A DNA stretch of 42,442 nucleotides from Burkholderiales bacterium (GTDB lineage Bacteria; Pseudomonadota; Gammaproteobacteria; Burkholderiales; SG8-41), in assembly GCA_020854035.1 (NCBI GenBank), contig JADZGE010000062.1, forward strand, positions 1-42,442. The letters run 5' to 3'. This document shows positions 1-8,249 of the stretch, in pieces. Below the pieces are notes generated by a model that ran no database searches, was not told the origin of the DNA, and saw only the letters and a program-made list of their open reading frames with translations. The translations under genes and the position numbers were made by a program. The stretch's first letter is position 1. Every line of letters starts with the position of its first letter.

Positions 1-117
1 CGCAAAGCAGAGGAGCGGCGTCGCGAGCAGGAGGACAGGCGCAAGGCAGAGGAGCGCCGCCGCGAGCAGGAGGACAGGCGCAAGGCAGAGGAGCGCCGCC
101 CGGAACGCGAGGACAAG
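1..117 (+). repeat. 39-bp coding tandem repeat
   Basis: Three 39-bp units at 1-39, 40-78 and 79-117 encode a 13-residue charged repeat. The first two differ at very few bases; the third has drifted, with P-E-R replacing R-E-Q. The array probably begins before the window. Confidence 0.75.
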
Positions 118-222
118 CGCCGGGCCGAACGCGAAAAGCGCGAGAGCAAAGCGGAGGAGCGCCGGCGCGATCGGGAGGACAAGCGGCCCGGCGAGCGGCC
201 CGAACGCGGAAGGCGCGACTGA
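1..222 (+). CDS. C-terminal end of Arg/Glu/Lys-rich repeat protein (partial)
   Basis: The frame is open from base 1 to the TGA at 220-222, so only the last 73 codons of a longer gene are seen. The residues are almost entirely R, E, K, A, Q and D, and the first part is a 13-residue unit (R-K-A-E-E-R-R-R-E-Q-E-D-R) repeated nearly exactly, then with growing divergence. Such composition usually forms a long, highly charged single helix or coiled coil. There are no cysteines, no hydrophobic segment and no recognisable domain in the visible part, so no function can be given. The opposite strand has no competing gene until the rubredoxin, whose stop lies 4 bp away, so the two genes converge. Confidence 0.6.
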   Translation, partial: RKAEERRREQEDRRKAEERRREQEDRRKAEERRPEREDKRRAEREKRESKAEERRRDREDKRPGERPERGRRD

Positions 223-226
223 TCGG

Positions 227-466
227 TCAGGCGGCCTCGACCATCACGAAATCCGCCGTGCACGCCGGGCAGTCCGGGCAGCCCCGGCTCTCCGGCACGT
301 CGGCCCATCGGGTGCCGGGCGCGATGCCTTCCTCGGGCAACCCCTTCTCTTCGTCGCAGGTGAAGGCGCAGAGCATGCAATGCCACTTCCTGTAGCCCGG
401 CGCCGCGGGTGACACTCCCGTCCCCGGCCCCCGATCGCGCGCCGGCGCTTTCCGATATATTTCCAC
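227..466 (-). CDS. Rubredoxin
   Basis: Small iron protein, 79 residues, predicted to carry one electron on a mononuclear Fe(Cys)4 centre in the cytoplasm. The four ligands are visible as C-M-L-C followed about 33 residues later by C-P-D-C, and the stretch between them keeps the family core G-L-P-E-E-G-I-A-P-G-T-R-W. The tail after the second pair, P-A-C-T-A-D-F, departs a little from the usual C-G ending. About 28 extra residues precede the first ligand pair, longer than minimal rubredoxins. The start used here is GTG at 466; a later GTG would give a more typical length. It is divergent from the DUF1330 gene, and no rubredoxin reductase or alkane hydroxylase is nearby, so its partner is unknown. 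Confidence 0.85.
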   Translation of the reverse strand: MEIYRKAPARDRGPGTGVSPAAPGYRKWHCMLCAFTCDEEKGLPEEGIAPGTRWADVPESRGCPDCPACTADFVMVEAA

Positions 467-500
467 TTCCCGCTACCTGCCATCGAGAGGAGACCGCATC

Positions 501-794
501 ATGGCCAAGGGCTACTGGATCAACTTCTTCCGCAAGGTGAACGACCCGGCCAAGGTCGAGGCCTATCGCAATCTCGCCGGCCCGGCGATGCAGGCCGCCG
601 GCGCGAAGTTCCTCGTGCGCGGTGATCCGGCGAAGGTGTACGAGGCCGGCATCGCCGGGCGCGTCGTGGTGATCGAATTCGAGAGCGTGGAGAAGGCGAT
701 CGCCGTCCACGACAGCCCGGGCTACCAGGCGGCGTTGAAGGCGCTCGGCGACGGGGCGGAGCGCGATCTCCGGATCGTCGAGGGCCTTTCCTGA
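501..794 (+). CDS. DUF1330 family protein
   Basis: A 97-residue soluble protein of the DUF1330 family, a small ferredoxin-like (dimeric alpha-beta barrel) fold. Family hallmarks seen are an N-terminal beta strand (G-Y-W-I-N-F-F), a central V-V-V-I-E-F-E-S strand with the following helix start V-E-K-A, and the S-P-G-Y-Q motif near the C-terminus. The start ATG at 501 is preceded by a purine-rich GAGAGGAGA site. The family has no settled biochemical role; the fold is shared with small monooxygenases and dimeric-barrel proteins. It is followed by 164 bp without a gene and is probably transcribed alone. Confidence 0.85.
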   Translation: MAKGYWINFFRKVNDPAKVEAYRNLAGPAMQAAGAKFLVRGDPAKVYEAGIAGRVVVIEFESVEKAIAVHDSPGYQAALKALGDGAERDLRIVEGLS

Positions 795-958
795 CGGCAA
801 AGTGGAAAACGGTCATTCGGGCCGCGGACATCCACCCCGTGTGATGCCGGTACGGGCGCTGCGGGGGATGCCGTGCATCGGGTATGATCTGGAACAAGGA
901 CCGCTACCGGCCCGGGGCGTAGCTTGTCCAGCCACAACTGCGTTTGGAGGGAGGCTCC

Positions 959-1663
959 ATGAAGTACACGGATCCCGCTTGTGCCTACTGTCCGCCCACG
1001 GTCCGCGCCTGCCGCGAGGGGGAGGAAGCGGAACGCGGTCCCGGCTTCTGTCCCACCAAGGTCGACCCGCAGGCACAGGCGGCGGCTCTCGCGCACTACG
1101 ACGAACCGGAGACGCGCAAGGTCTCCCGCGAGTCCGCCATGGTCGAGTCCGAGGGCTACTGCAAGTGGACGCGGGTCGAGGAGATCGTGCACTTCGCGAA
1201 ACGCATGGGCTACCGCAGGATCGGTATCGCGAACTGCATCAGCTTCGTCGATCATGCCTACGTCCTCAGCGGAATCCTCGAAAGCCACGGCTTCGAGGTG
1301 GTATCGGCCTCGTGCAAGACGGGCAGCATTCCGAAAGAGGACATGGGCATCGCCGACCACGAGAAGATCCGCCCGGGGCAGTTCGAGGCCCTGTGCAACC
1401 CCGTGTGCCAGGCCGAGCTCCTGAACGAGCACGGCTGCGAGTTCAATATCGTGCTGGGCCTGTGCATCGGGCACGACAGCCTCTTCTTCCGCTACGCAAA
1501 GGGGCTCACCACCGTGCTCGTGGCGAAGGATCGCGTTCTGGGTCACAACCCGGTCGCCGCGCTACAGCTCGCGGATACCTATTACAGCCGCGTTTGGGGG
1601 CCGCTCAGGCCGGCGAAGCCGCCGAAGCTCCCGCCGGCCGGGCGGCGAGGCGGCCAGCGCTGA
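959..1663 (+). CDS. DUF1847 family cysteine-rich protein
   Basis: A 234-residue protein matching the DUF1847 family of putative metal-binding proteins. The N-terminus has C-A-Y-C then C-R-E-G and G-F-C-P, a cysteine cluster likely to hold a metal or Fe-S cluster. The rest is a Rossmann-like alpha-beta region with further cysteines (A-S-C-K-T, N-P-V-C-Q-A, L-G-L-C-I-G-H-D). No signal peptide is evident. I chose the ATG at 959 because a GGAGGGAGG sequence (946-954) sits just upstream; an in-frame TTG at 944 overlaps that site and is less likely. The biochemical function of this family is not established. The last 20 or so residues are proline/arginine-rich and poorly conserved-looking. Confidence 0.85.
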   Translation: MKYTDPACAYCPPTVRACREGEEAERGPGFCPTKVDPQAQAAALAHYDEPETRKVSRESAMVESEGYCKWTRVEEIVHFAKRMGYRRIGIANCISFVDHAYVLSGILESHGFEVVSASCKTGSIPKEDMGIADHEKIRPGQFEALCNPVCQAELLNEHGCEFNIVLGLCIGHDSLFFRYAKGLTTVLVAKDRVLGHNPVAALQLADTYYSRVWGPLRPAKPPKLPPAGRRGGQR

Positions 1664-1900
1664 CGCGGGATCGCGGCGCCGTCCACGGGCGCGCGGACCC
1701 ACGCCACCGGCATACCCCCGGCAGGGACCCTGCCCTCCGGCTGCCGGCCGCGGCGGGGCGCGCGGGCCTCTCGAACGGGGCGTGGCGGCGACCTTGCACG
1801 GCAAATAGCGCCGCTCGCGCGCGCTGGACCTCGAATCGAGCGTCCCGTTGCGGCGCGCTTCTCGTAGAATGGTCCCGTCGCGGCATGCAGGGAGGAGAAA

Positions 1901-2457
1901 ATGAAGACGGCTTCCGTTGCCAGCATCATGCTGGTATCGGGCATTACATCACCATGGCGTCGGCGGGGGGCTTCATGCATTTCGTCTCCGCGCTCTTCCG
2001 CAGCCAGGCCGGCGTGGAAGCGACGATTGCCCTCTACAAGGGCGGCGCCCCGGCCTTGACCGACGTGACGGGCGGGCACGCGCACATGGCGATCGCCACG
2101 GTCCCCACGGCAAACCCGCACCTGACGAGCGGCAGGCTGAAAGCGCTCGCGACCGGCGGTACCCGGCGCCTTCAAGCCATGCCCGACCTGCCGACGGCGG
2201 CAGAGGCGGGACTGCCGGGATACGAGGCCTCGATCTGGTGGGGCTGGGCGACAGCGGCGGGCACGCCCGCGGCAATCATCGACAAGCTCAACGCCGAGGT
2301 CAGGGCGATACTCAAGGCGCCGGAGACCGCGAAGCGGTTCGCCGTGAACGGCGCCCAAATCGAACCGCGGACACCGGCCGAGATCCGCGAGATGGTCGGA
2401 GCCGATCTCGTGAAGTGGGAAAAGGTGGCGCGCGACGCGGGGATGAAGAAGCAGTGA
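1901..2457 (+). pseudogene. Bug/TctC-family solute receptor, internal deletion and frame break
   Basis: A Bug receptor gene that has lost its middle. A strong GGAGGAG site (1891-1897) and ATG at 1901 open a signal-peptide-like sequence (M-K-T-A-S-V-A-S-I-M-L), but this is in frame 2. The receptor body resumes in frame 1 at about 1950 with M-A-S-A-G-G-F-M-H-F, which corresponds to the family segment around Y-A-S-x-G-x-G-S-x-x-H, some 120 residues into a normal protein. From there to the TGA at 2455 the family pattern is intact (A-L-Y-K-G-G-A-P-A-L, G-R-L-K-A-L-A, M-P-D-L-P-T-A-A-E-A-G). The first substrate-binding lobe (P-x-K-P-x-R through D-G-Y-T) is missing, so no functional receptor is expected. 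An ATG at 1954 could express the fragment, but without export. Confidence 0.8.
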
Positions 2458-2540
2458 CGCGGATTTCGCCGGCGTTCGCCGCCGCGAGACAGCGTTCGGG
2501 GGCCAGGATCGACTGAAGCGAGCCGCGAGCCTCGGGCGTT

Positions 2541-2661
2541 GGCCCATGGGCTATGAGCTTCGCGCTTTGCGCTATGAGCTTTGAGCAATTGGTACGAGCT
2601 ACCGGTCAGGATGACAACTCGCAGCCCGCAGCTCATGGCTCATAGCCCACGGCTCACAGCC
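2541..2661. repeat. Intergenic dyad repeat A (GGGCTATGAGC words)
   Basis: The left part (2541-2586) carries two copies of a CTATGAGCTT-like word, and the right part (2619-2661) carries the inverted words GCTCATGG, GCTCATAGCCC and GGCTCACAGCC. The sequence ATGGGCTATGAGC on the left pairs with GCTCATAGCCCA on the right. It lies between two genes that run towards each other, so the RNA could fold as a bidirectional terminator, but there is no T-tract. Confidence 0.6.
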
Positions 2662-2680
2662 CGCCGGTGGCCGCTCCCGC

Positions 2681-3249
2681 TCACACCGGCAGCGGAGGCT
2701 CTCCCGCCCGCGCCGGCGCCTCCAGCTCGTAGGCGTTCATGAAGTATGCGAGGTTTGCGTAGCTCGCGACGAGAGTGACGAGCGTCATCGTGCCGCGCTG
2801 CCCGAAGCTCGCTGCGGCGCGGCCGAAGGTCGCCCGGCTTACCTTGCGCTCCCTCAGCAGTTCGCGAGTGAAATCCACGGCGACCCGCTGCTCCGGCGTG
2901 AGATCCGTCAGGGGCTTCTTTCCCCGGAGGTTGTCCACGATGTCGCCGCGAACGCCGAGTTCGCGCGCCGCGGCGGCGTGCGCCTGCCAGATGTAGGGCG
3001 TGCCCATTTCGCGTGCCACCGCCAGCATGACGAGTTCCTGTATCGTTCCTGTATCGGCTGCGCGAGGCTCGCCTCGTCGCGGATGCAAAGCCGCAGCGCC
3101 TCGAACTTGAGCGCCACCTCCGGCATGTGAAGCAGCAGCCCGTAGGGGCCGTCCGCCGGCGCGGCGCCGCGCTGCTTCGCGAACGCATCGTAGGCAGCTC
3201 GCTCGTTTTCGCGGAGGTCGTCGCGGGTGACAAGCGGTATGCGCGCCAT
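2681..3249 (-). pseudogene. Carboxymuconolactone decarboxylase-like protein, frameshifted by 11-bp duplication
   Basis: An alkylhydroperoxidase-D/carboxymuconolactone decarboxylase-like protein in two frames. The 5' part reads M-A-R-I-P-L-V from ATG 3249 (with AGGAG at about 3256-3260) to D-E-A-S-L-A-Q-P-I-Q-E; the 3' part continues I-Q-E-L-V-M-L-A-V-A-R-E to the stop at 2681. Between them the 11 bases TTCCTGTATCG occur twice in tandem (3035-3045 and 3046-3056). Removing one copy joins the frames exactly into S-L-A-Q-P-I-Q-E-L-V-M, giving about 185 residues. The family Glu is present (Q-E-L-V-M), but the redox cysteine positions are T-P-Y-I, so this subfamily is not a thiol reductase. It sits downstream of two acyl-CoA dehydrogenases on the same strand. 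A sequencing or assembly error cannot be excluded. Confidence 0.8.
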
Positions 3250-3409
3250 GGCATCTCCTGGTTCTCGCGTGGGCCCCGCAGTGTGCCACAACCGCGCGCC
3301 GCGCCGGGATGCGCCCGTGGCTGCGGCGGCACGCGCCGGGCCGTTCGAGGTCCTGGTGGACGCTCGGCGCGTCACGCCCCGGCGTGCGGGCTGGCGGGGC
3401 CGCGCGCGC

Positions 3410-4609
3410 TCAACGCATCTCGCGCTGGATCGCCTTCATCCGCACCACCGAGTCCCCGGCGAGGTGCGTCCAGATCATCGCGTCTCGCACGAGCTTTTCC
3501 GCCCCGGCATGCATGAGCGCGCCGGTGGCACCGTGAAGCTCCATGTTGAGCGCGGTGACGCGCTGGATCGCGTAACGCGAAAAGTTGGTGACGAAGAGCG
3601 CCGGCACGAAGTGCGCGGCCTGCGGGTCGCGCTCGACGGCGCGGTCGCGCTCCCAGGCCGTGCGCATGACGAACGCACGCAGCGCCTCGGTGTGCATGCG
3701 CATCTCGGAGAGCTGGAGCTGCGCGCCCTGGTGGTCGAACAGGCGAGCGCCGTCCTCGCCGCGGGCGGCCGCCCGCCGCATCGCCATCTCGACGGCGGCA
3801 TCGCACACGCCGAGCGCGTTCGCGGCGAGCTCGAGGTCGCCGAACTGCGACCGGTCCCCGCCGCGCGCACCGGCACCCTGGTTCACCTCGCCGACGACGT
3901 TCTCGTGGGGTACGCGCGCGTTCTCGAAGACGAGTTCCGCGTTCTGGTAGAATCGCCAGCCGCGCTTGTTGAACACCTTGCCGTGGCGGAACCCGGGCGT
4001 TTCGCGGGGAACGAGGAAGAGCGTCGTGCCCTTCCTGACGTGCACGGTCGAATCGGTCCGGGCGCGCACGAAGAAGAGCTTCGCGACGCTGCCGTTGGCG
4101 ATGAAGACCTTCTCGCCGTTCAGTATCCATTCCGCCCCGCGCCGCTCCGCCCTGAGGCGCACGCCCGCCTTCTGGTCGTCCTCCGGCGGCATGCGGTTGT
4201 CGGACCCCGAATTGGGCTCGGTGCTGCCGGAGCCGAGGAGATAGGTGTCGTCGGCGACGAACGGCCGCAGGAAGCGCTCCTTCTGCTCCGCCGTGCACAC
4301 CGCCGCGATCAACTGGCTCCACTTCCAGTTCTGGCTGAAGGTCTTGGAGATCGCGCTGTCGCCCACGGCGAGCTCGGTCATCACGAGCGCCTGGGTGACG
4401 AGGTCGATCCCGTGGCCGCCGTAGGCCTTCGGCGTCGCCGCAGTGCGGAATCCCAGCCGCGACCCCTTCCGGATAATGTCCCAGTCGAAGGTTTCCGACG
4501 GGTCGGCGATCGCGTCGCGCTTGAGGGTGATCGGACGCAGCTCCTCTCGCGCGAATTCGCGCGCCTTCGTCTGCCACGCCCGCTGTTCCTTCGTCAGATT
4601 GAGGTCCAT
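3410..4609 (-). CDS. Acyl-CoA dehydrogenase family protein
   Basis: A 399-residue flavoprotein of the acyl-CoA dehydrogenase family, expected to oxidise an acyl-CoA at the alpha-beta bond using FAD and pass electrons to ETF. The N-terminal helical domain is complete (M-D-L-N-L-T-K-E-Q), followed by the beta domain with G-S-T-E-P-N-S-G-S-D and L-N-G-E-K-V-F-I-A-N-G, and the C-terminal helical domain with E-L-H-G-A-T-G-A-L-M. The usual G-G-x-G-Y in the last region is replaced by H-G-A-T-G-A, as in carnitine- or bile-acid-type branches, so substrate specificity cannot be read. It starts 31 bp after its sister gene at 4641 and probably shares its message. The adjacent pair may be homologous subunits of one heteromeric enzyme. 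Confidence 0.9.
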   Translation of the reverse strand: MDLNLTKEQRAWQTKAREFAREELRPITLKRDAIADPSETFDWDIIRKGSRLGFRTAATPKAYGGHGIDLVTQALVMTELAVGDSAISKTFSQNWKWSQLIAAVCTAEQKERFLRPFVADDTYLLGSGSTEPNSGSDNRMPPEDDQKAGVRLRAERRGAEWILNGEKVFIANGSVAKLFFVRARTDSTVHVRKGTTLFLVPRETPGFRHGKVFNKRGWRFYQNAELVFENARVPHENVVGEVNQGAGARGGDRSQFGDLELAANALGVCDAAVEMAMRRAAARGEDGARLFDHQGAQLQLSEMRMHTEALRAFVMRTAWERDRAVERDPQAAHFVPALFVTNFSRYAIQRVTALNMELHGATGALMHAGAEKLVRDAMIWTHLAGDSVVRMKAIQREMR

Positions 4610-4640
4610 GTTCTCCCCCTTCGGCTTGCCGTTCGGCCGC

Positions 4641-5879
4641 CTACCGCCTCCCGGGACGTTCGTAACCAGCCGCCGCCTCCGCGACGAGCAGGCGAGCCGC
4701 CCCCGCGCCCGGTTCGCCGTGCAGGAACACCAGGCTGTCGTGCACGTATTTCTGCAGCGGCATGTCGCGCATCACGCCCATCGCGCCGAAGCACTCCGCG
4801 GCGCTCTCCGTCACGGCGCGGATCGACTCCGCGGCGAAGACGCGCGCCACGTGGTGCAGCGGGAGCGGCGGCACGCCGCCGGCGGCGGCCGCCGCGGGGT
4901 GATCGAGCGCCCACGCCGCGCGCCAGAGCGTCGCGCGGGCGGCCTCGAGACGGATCGCCATGTCGCCCAGCAGTGCGCCGATCGCCTCGTGCTCGACGAT
5001 GTTGCGCCCGCCCTGCCGCCGGAGCTTCGCATAGTCGAGCGCTGCCTCGTACGCCGCCTGCCCGATCCCGATGTTCATCGCCGCGGCCTGCACGTTCACG
5101 CTCTGGAGAAAGCGGGCGCACGCCTGCGGCACCGCGCCGAGCATCTCGTGGGCCGGAACGCGGCAGTTCGCGAGCGCGAGCCCGCCCCCGGGGCCATGGT
5201 GCCACGCTACCGCGGGCTGCTCGCCGGCGGTCGTCGTCCCGAGCGCGCGCACCTCCAGTCCCGGCGCGGACACGGGCAGCAAGGCGACGCACGCGCGTTC
5301 ACCGCCCGCGCGATCCCGCGCGGCGACCCGCACCGCGATGAGCTTCGCGACCGGCGCGTTGGCGACGAACGGGAACGTCCCGTTCACCACCCACTCGCCG
5401 TTCTCCTGCTCGACGGCACTCGCCCGCGCCGGCTCGGGCCCCGCCGCACGGTGGTAGTAGAGCGCCTCGCGGATCTCCGGGTCGTGCCCCGCCCACGCCA
5501 GATGGCAGTCATCGTCGGAGACGAAGGCAGGCAGGTGACGGGCGCGCTCGCCCGCGGACATCGTCTCGTCGAAGATGAGCCGCGCGATCGCGGAGGTCGT
5601 GCCGAGCGTCGCCGCCAGGTCGACATCGCCCGCGGCAAGCTCTTCCAGCACGATGCACGCGGTGAGATTGTCCGCGCCGGTGCCGCCGGCTTCCTCGGAG
5701 AGCGCGAGCGCGCGTAATCCCATGCCGGAGGCCTGCCGCAGCAGGCCGGCGAGAAGCGGCTTCTCGAAGGGCTCCAGCCGCTGCGCGTTCGTCGCGGCCG
5801 GCTTCAGCTCGCCGCGCACGAATGCGCGGACCGCGTCCCGGATGCCGAGCTGCTCGGCCGTGAGCTGGAGATCGTACAT
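4641..5879 (-). CDS. Acyl-CoA dehydrogenase family protein
   Basis: A 412-residue member of the acyl-CoA dehydrogenase family, upstream partner of the gene at 3410. The N-terminal helical domain is followed by a beta domain that is less typical than in the sister protein: the T-E-P-x-x-G-S-D motif is replaced by A-G-H-D-P-E-I, while V-N-G-T-F-P-F-V-A-N-A-P is kept. The C-terminal domain ends with C-F-G-A-M-G-V-M-R-D-M-P-L-Q-K-Y, the normal position of the G-G-x-G-Y loop and substrate-side contacts. The ATG at 5879 has an AAAGGA site 9 bases upstream. The divergence between the two sisters suggests different roles, for example catalytic and structural subunits of a heterotetramer. It lies 21 bp after the Bug remnant at 5901. 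Confidence 0.9.
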   Translation of the reverse strand: MYDLQLTAEQLGIRDAVRAFVRGELKPAATNAQRLEPFEKPLLAGLLRQASGMGLRALALSEEAGGTGADNLTACIVLEELAAGDVDLAATLGTTSAIARLIFDETMSAGERARHLPAFVSDDDCHLAWAGHDPEIREALYYHRAAGPEPARASAVEQENGEWVVNGTFPFVANAPVAKLIAVRVAARDRAGGERACVALLPVSAPGLEVRALGTTTAGEQPAVAWHHGPGGGLALANCRVPAHEMLGAVPQACARFLQSVNVQAAAMNIGIGQAAYEAALDYAKLRRQGGRNIVEHEAIGALLGDMAIRLEAARATLWRAAWALDHPAAAAAGGVPPLPLHHVARVFAAESIRAVTESAAECFGAMGVMRDMPLQKYVHDSLVFLHGEPGAGAARLLVAEAAAGYERPGRR

Positions 5880-5900
5880 GTGATCCCGTCCTTTCCCGCC

Positions 5901-6725
5901 CTATTCCCGCAGGCCTCCGTCCTTCACCACTTTCTCCATCCGTGCGATTTCGACCTTGATCATCGCGGCGGTCTCCCCCGGCGTGCTGCCGACACCCTCG
6001 ATCCCGGCCTTGCGCATCCTCTCGCCGACGCCCGGCGCATTGATCGCCCTCACCACGGCCGCGTGCACGTGTTGCACGATCGCGGAGGACGTGCCGGCCG
6101 GCGCCATGAGCGCGGCGACCGAACTTGATTCGTACGCCGGCAGCCCGGATTGCGCGAGCGCCGCCATGCCCGGCACGAGCGCCGACGGCTTCGCCGCGGT
6201 AATCCCCAGGCCGCGCAGCCGCCCGGCCCGCACGTGCGGCCACGCCGATCCCGCCGCGGGGAACATCACGTGAACCTGCCCCGCCGCGAGGTCGTTCACC
6301 GCCTGGCCGCCGCTCTTGTAGTTGACCCGCACGATGTCGACCCCGGCCATCGCCTTGAACAGCTCGGCGGCCACGTGGTTGCCGGAACCGGTCGAGCTGG
6401 AAGCGTAGTTCAACTGCCCCGGGCGCGCTTTCGCGAAAGCGATCAGGTCCGTCACCGACCTCACCGGCAGCGAGGGGTGGACGACCAGCAGGTTCGGCGA
6501 GGTGAGCGTTTGCGTTATCGGCACAAAATCCCGCAGCGCGTCCCAGCCCGCGTCGGCGCGGAAGAGGGGCATCAGCCACAGTGGATTGGTGTAGTGAAGC
6601 AGAGTGTAGCCGTCGGGGGGAGACTTCGCCGCGATCTCGATCGCGATGATGCCGCGGTTCTCGACCACCAAGCGCTGGCCGAAGCCCTCCGGCAACGCTT
6701 GCGCGATCAAATTTGCAATGACCAT
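5901..6725 (-). pseudogene. Bug/TctC-family receptor with decayed 5' end
   Basis: From ATG 6725 the frame is a recognisable Bug receptor (A-N-L-I-A-Q-A-L, V-V-E-N-R, D-G-Y-T-L-L, L-V-V-H-P-S-L-P-V-R-S, N-Y-A-S-S-S-T-G-S-G, R-V-N-Y-K-S-G-G), but it has no signal peptide and begins about 50 residues into the family. A TGA stands three codons before the ATG. Upstream, in two other frames, are likely pieces of the lost start: F-P-G-R-P-A at about 6745-6765 and R-T-I-I-M-S-A at about 6730-6755, matching the family's Y-P-x-R-P-x-R-x-I. The loop P-G-A-G-G after V-E-N-R is also deleted. I read this as a gene with two frameshifts and a small deletion. If translated, the product could not be exported. 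Confidence 0.65.
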
Positions 6726-6995
6726 GAGCGCTCATTATGATCGTGCGCCGGTCGCCCCGGGAAGACCGGTGCCAGTTCGTGGAACCGGAACGCCCGCGAT
6801 GAACGACGCGACCCCGCACGCGATCCTCGACCAGCCCGTCGAAGGCGATGGGCCGTTCCCGCGCTGCGGGCCCATGCGCCGCGACGATCACGCCGGCCAT
6901 CGCCCGGCTCCCCGGATGGCCGGGCTCGGCGCGCGCCTCCCGGCCGTGACCGGCTGCCCGATGGCGCCGCGCGCATCACCCGTATCGCGTCGCCC

Positions 6996-8168
6996 TTGCC
7001 TCGCCACCCGCTTCTCGTTACCCGACCGGCAGTGACCCTCTACCTCATTATCCTCATGGCGTTTCTCACGCATGTCGGCTTCGCGGGGAGCCGGCTGGCG
7101 GTACCGCTCCTCGCGGTCGACCATGGCGGCGGTCCGTTCGTGGTCGGCACGATTGTCGCGCTCTACGCGGCGCTGCCCGCCGTGCTGGCTCTGCCCGCGG
7201 GCCGTCTCCTCGACCGGCTGGGATTCCGGCCCCCGCTCGTGTTCGGCAGCATGGGGCTCTGCGGCGCGCTGCTGCTGCCTTTCCTGTGGCCGGCAACGGG
7301 CACCCTGTACTTCGCCGCCACGCTTCTCGGCGTCTCGTTCATGGTGTTCCAGCTCGCCATCCAGACCCTGACCGGCGCCATCGCCGGCCCATCCGATCGG
7401 GCACGCAACTTCAGCCTGCTCTCGCTCGGATACGCCGGCGCCAACTTCAGCGGACCGCTCCTCGCCGGCTTCCTGATCGACCGCATCGGCCACGCCTCGA
7501 CGTTTCTCGCGCTTGCCTTGCCGCTCGTGCCGGTGACCGTGCTCGCCGCGACGGGCTCGCGCTGGATCCCGCCGGTACACGCGCGATCGGAATCGGCGAA
7601 AGGCGGGTTCCTCGATCTGCTCGGGATCAAACCGCTGCGCCAGACCCTGATCGCGAGCGGGATCATATCGTCCGCGTGGGATCTCTACCAGTTCTTCATG
7701 CCGATCTACGGGCGCTCCCTCGAGCTTTCGGCCACCGCGATCGGCTCGGTCATGAGCGCGTTCGCGATCTCCATCGTCCTCGTGCGCGCTCTGCTGCCGT
7801 TCGCCGTGCGGCACACCGGGGAGGCGCGGATGCTCACCCACTCGATGTTCGTCGCGTGTGCCGCATTCGCGTTGTTCCCGCTGTTCGAATCCGCCTGGGC
7901 GCTGGCGGCGGTCTCGTTCCTGCTGGGAATCGGGTGCGGCTGCGGCCAGCCGCTCTCGCTCACGATGGTCTACAACGCCTCGCCGAGGGGCCGCGCCGGC
8001 GAAGCCGCGGGCATGCGCATCACGGTGAACCAGATGACGCACTTCTTCATCCCGCTCCTCTTCGGGGCGCTCGGCTCGGTGGCGGGCTACGCCGCCGTGT
8101 TCGTCGTGAACGCCGGCTGCCTTGCGGTGGGAGGATGGGTGAGCCGGCGGTATCATGCGGGGCGCTGA
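6996..8168 (+). CDS. Major facilitator superfamily transporter
   Basis: A 390-residue membrane carrier with about twelve hydrophobic segments and a cytoplasmic loop near the middle, consistent with an MFS permease of the inner membrane. The A-like motif between the second and third helices is visible as G-R-L-L-D-R-L-G-F-R-P, and the equivalent region of the first half reads L-S-L-G-Y-A-G-A-N-F-S-G-P. The start is uncertain: TTG 6996 gives a short basic leader, GTG 7032 gives V-T-L-Y-L-I-I-L at the first helix, and ATG 7056 would cut that helix; none has a good ribosome site. The substrate is unknown. The 270 bp before it hold no gene I can support, apart from the decayed 5' end of the neighbouring Bug gene. 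Confidence 0.8.
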   Translation: MPRHPLLVTRPAVTLYLIILMAFLTHVGFAGSRLAVPLLAVDHGGGPFVVGTIVALYAALPAVLALPAGRLLDRLGFRPPLVFGSMGLCGALLLPFLWPATGTLYFAATLLGVSFMVFQLAIQTLTGAIAGPSDRARNFSLLSLGYAGANFSGPLLAGFLIDRIGHASTFLALALPLVPVTVLAATGSRWIPPVHARSESAKGGFLDLLGIKPLRQTLIASGIISSAWDLYQFFMPIYGRSLELSATAIGSVMSAFAISIVLVRALLPFAVRHTGEARMLTHSMFVACAAFALFPLFESAWALAAVSFLLGIGCGCGQPLSLTMVYNASPRGRAGEAAGMRITVNQMTHFFIPLLFGALGSVAGYAAVFVVNAGCLAVGGWVSRRYHAGR

Positions 8169-8249
8169 AACCCGCTTGCCTTCGCGCGCGATGCCGGGGA
8201 AGAATAGGAGAGAATCGCCGCAACGGGTCACAAACGGGAGGAAGAGCGC

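Noticed and set aside
6726..6995. Possible small gene starting at ATG 6799
   Set aside because: The translation is Pro/Arg/Gly-rich with no family pattern, and the region overlaps the decayed 5' end of the Bug gene.
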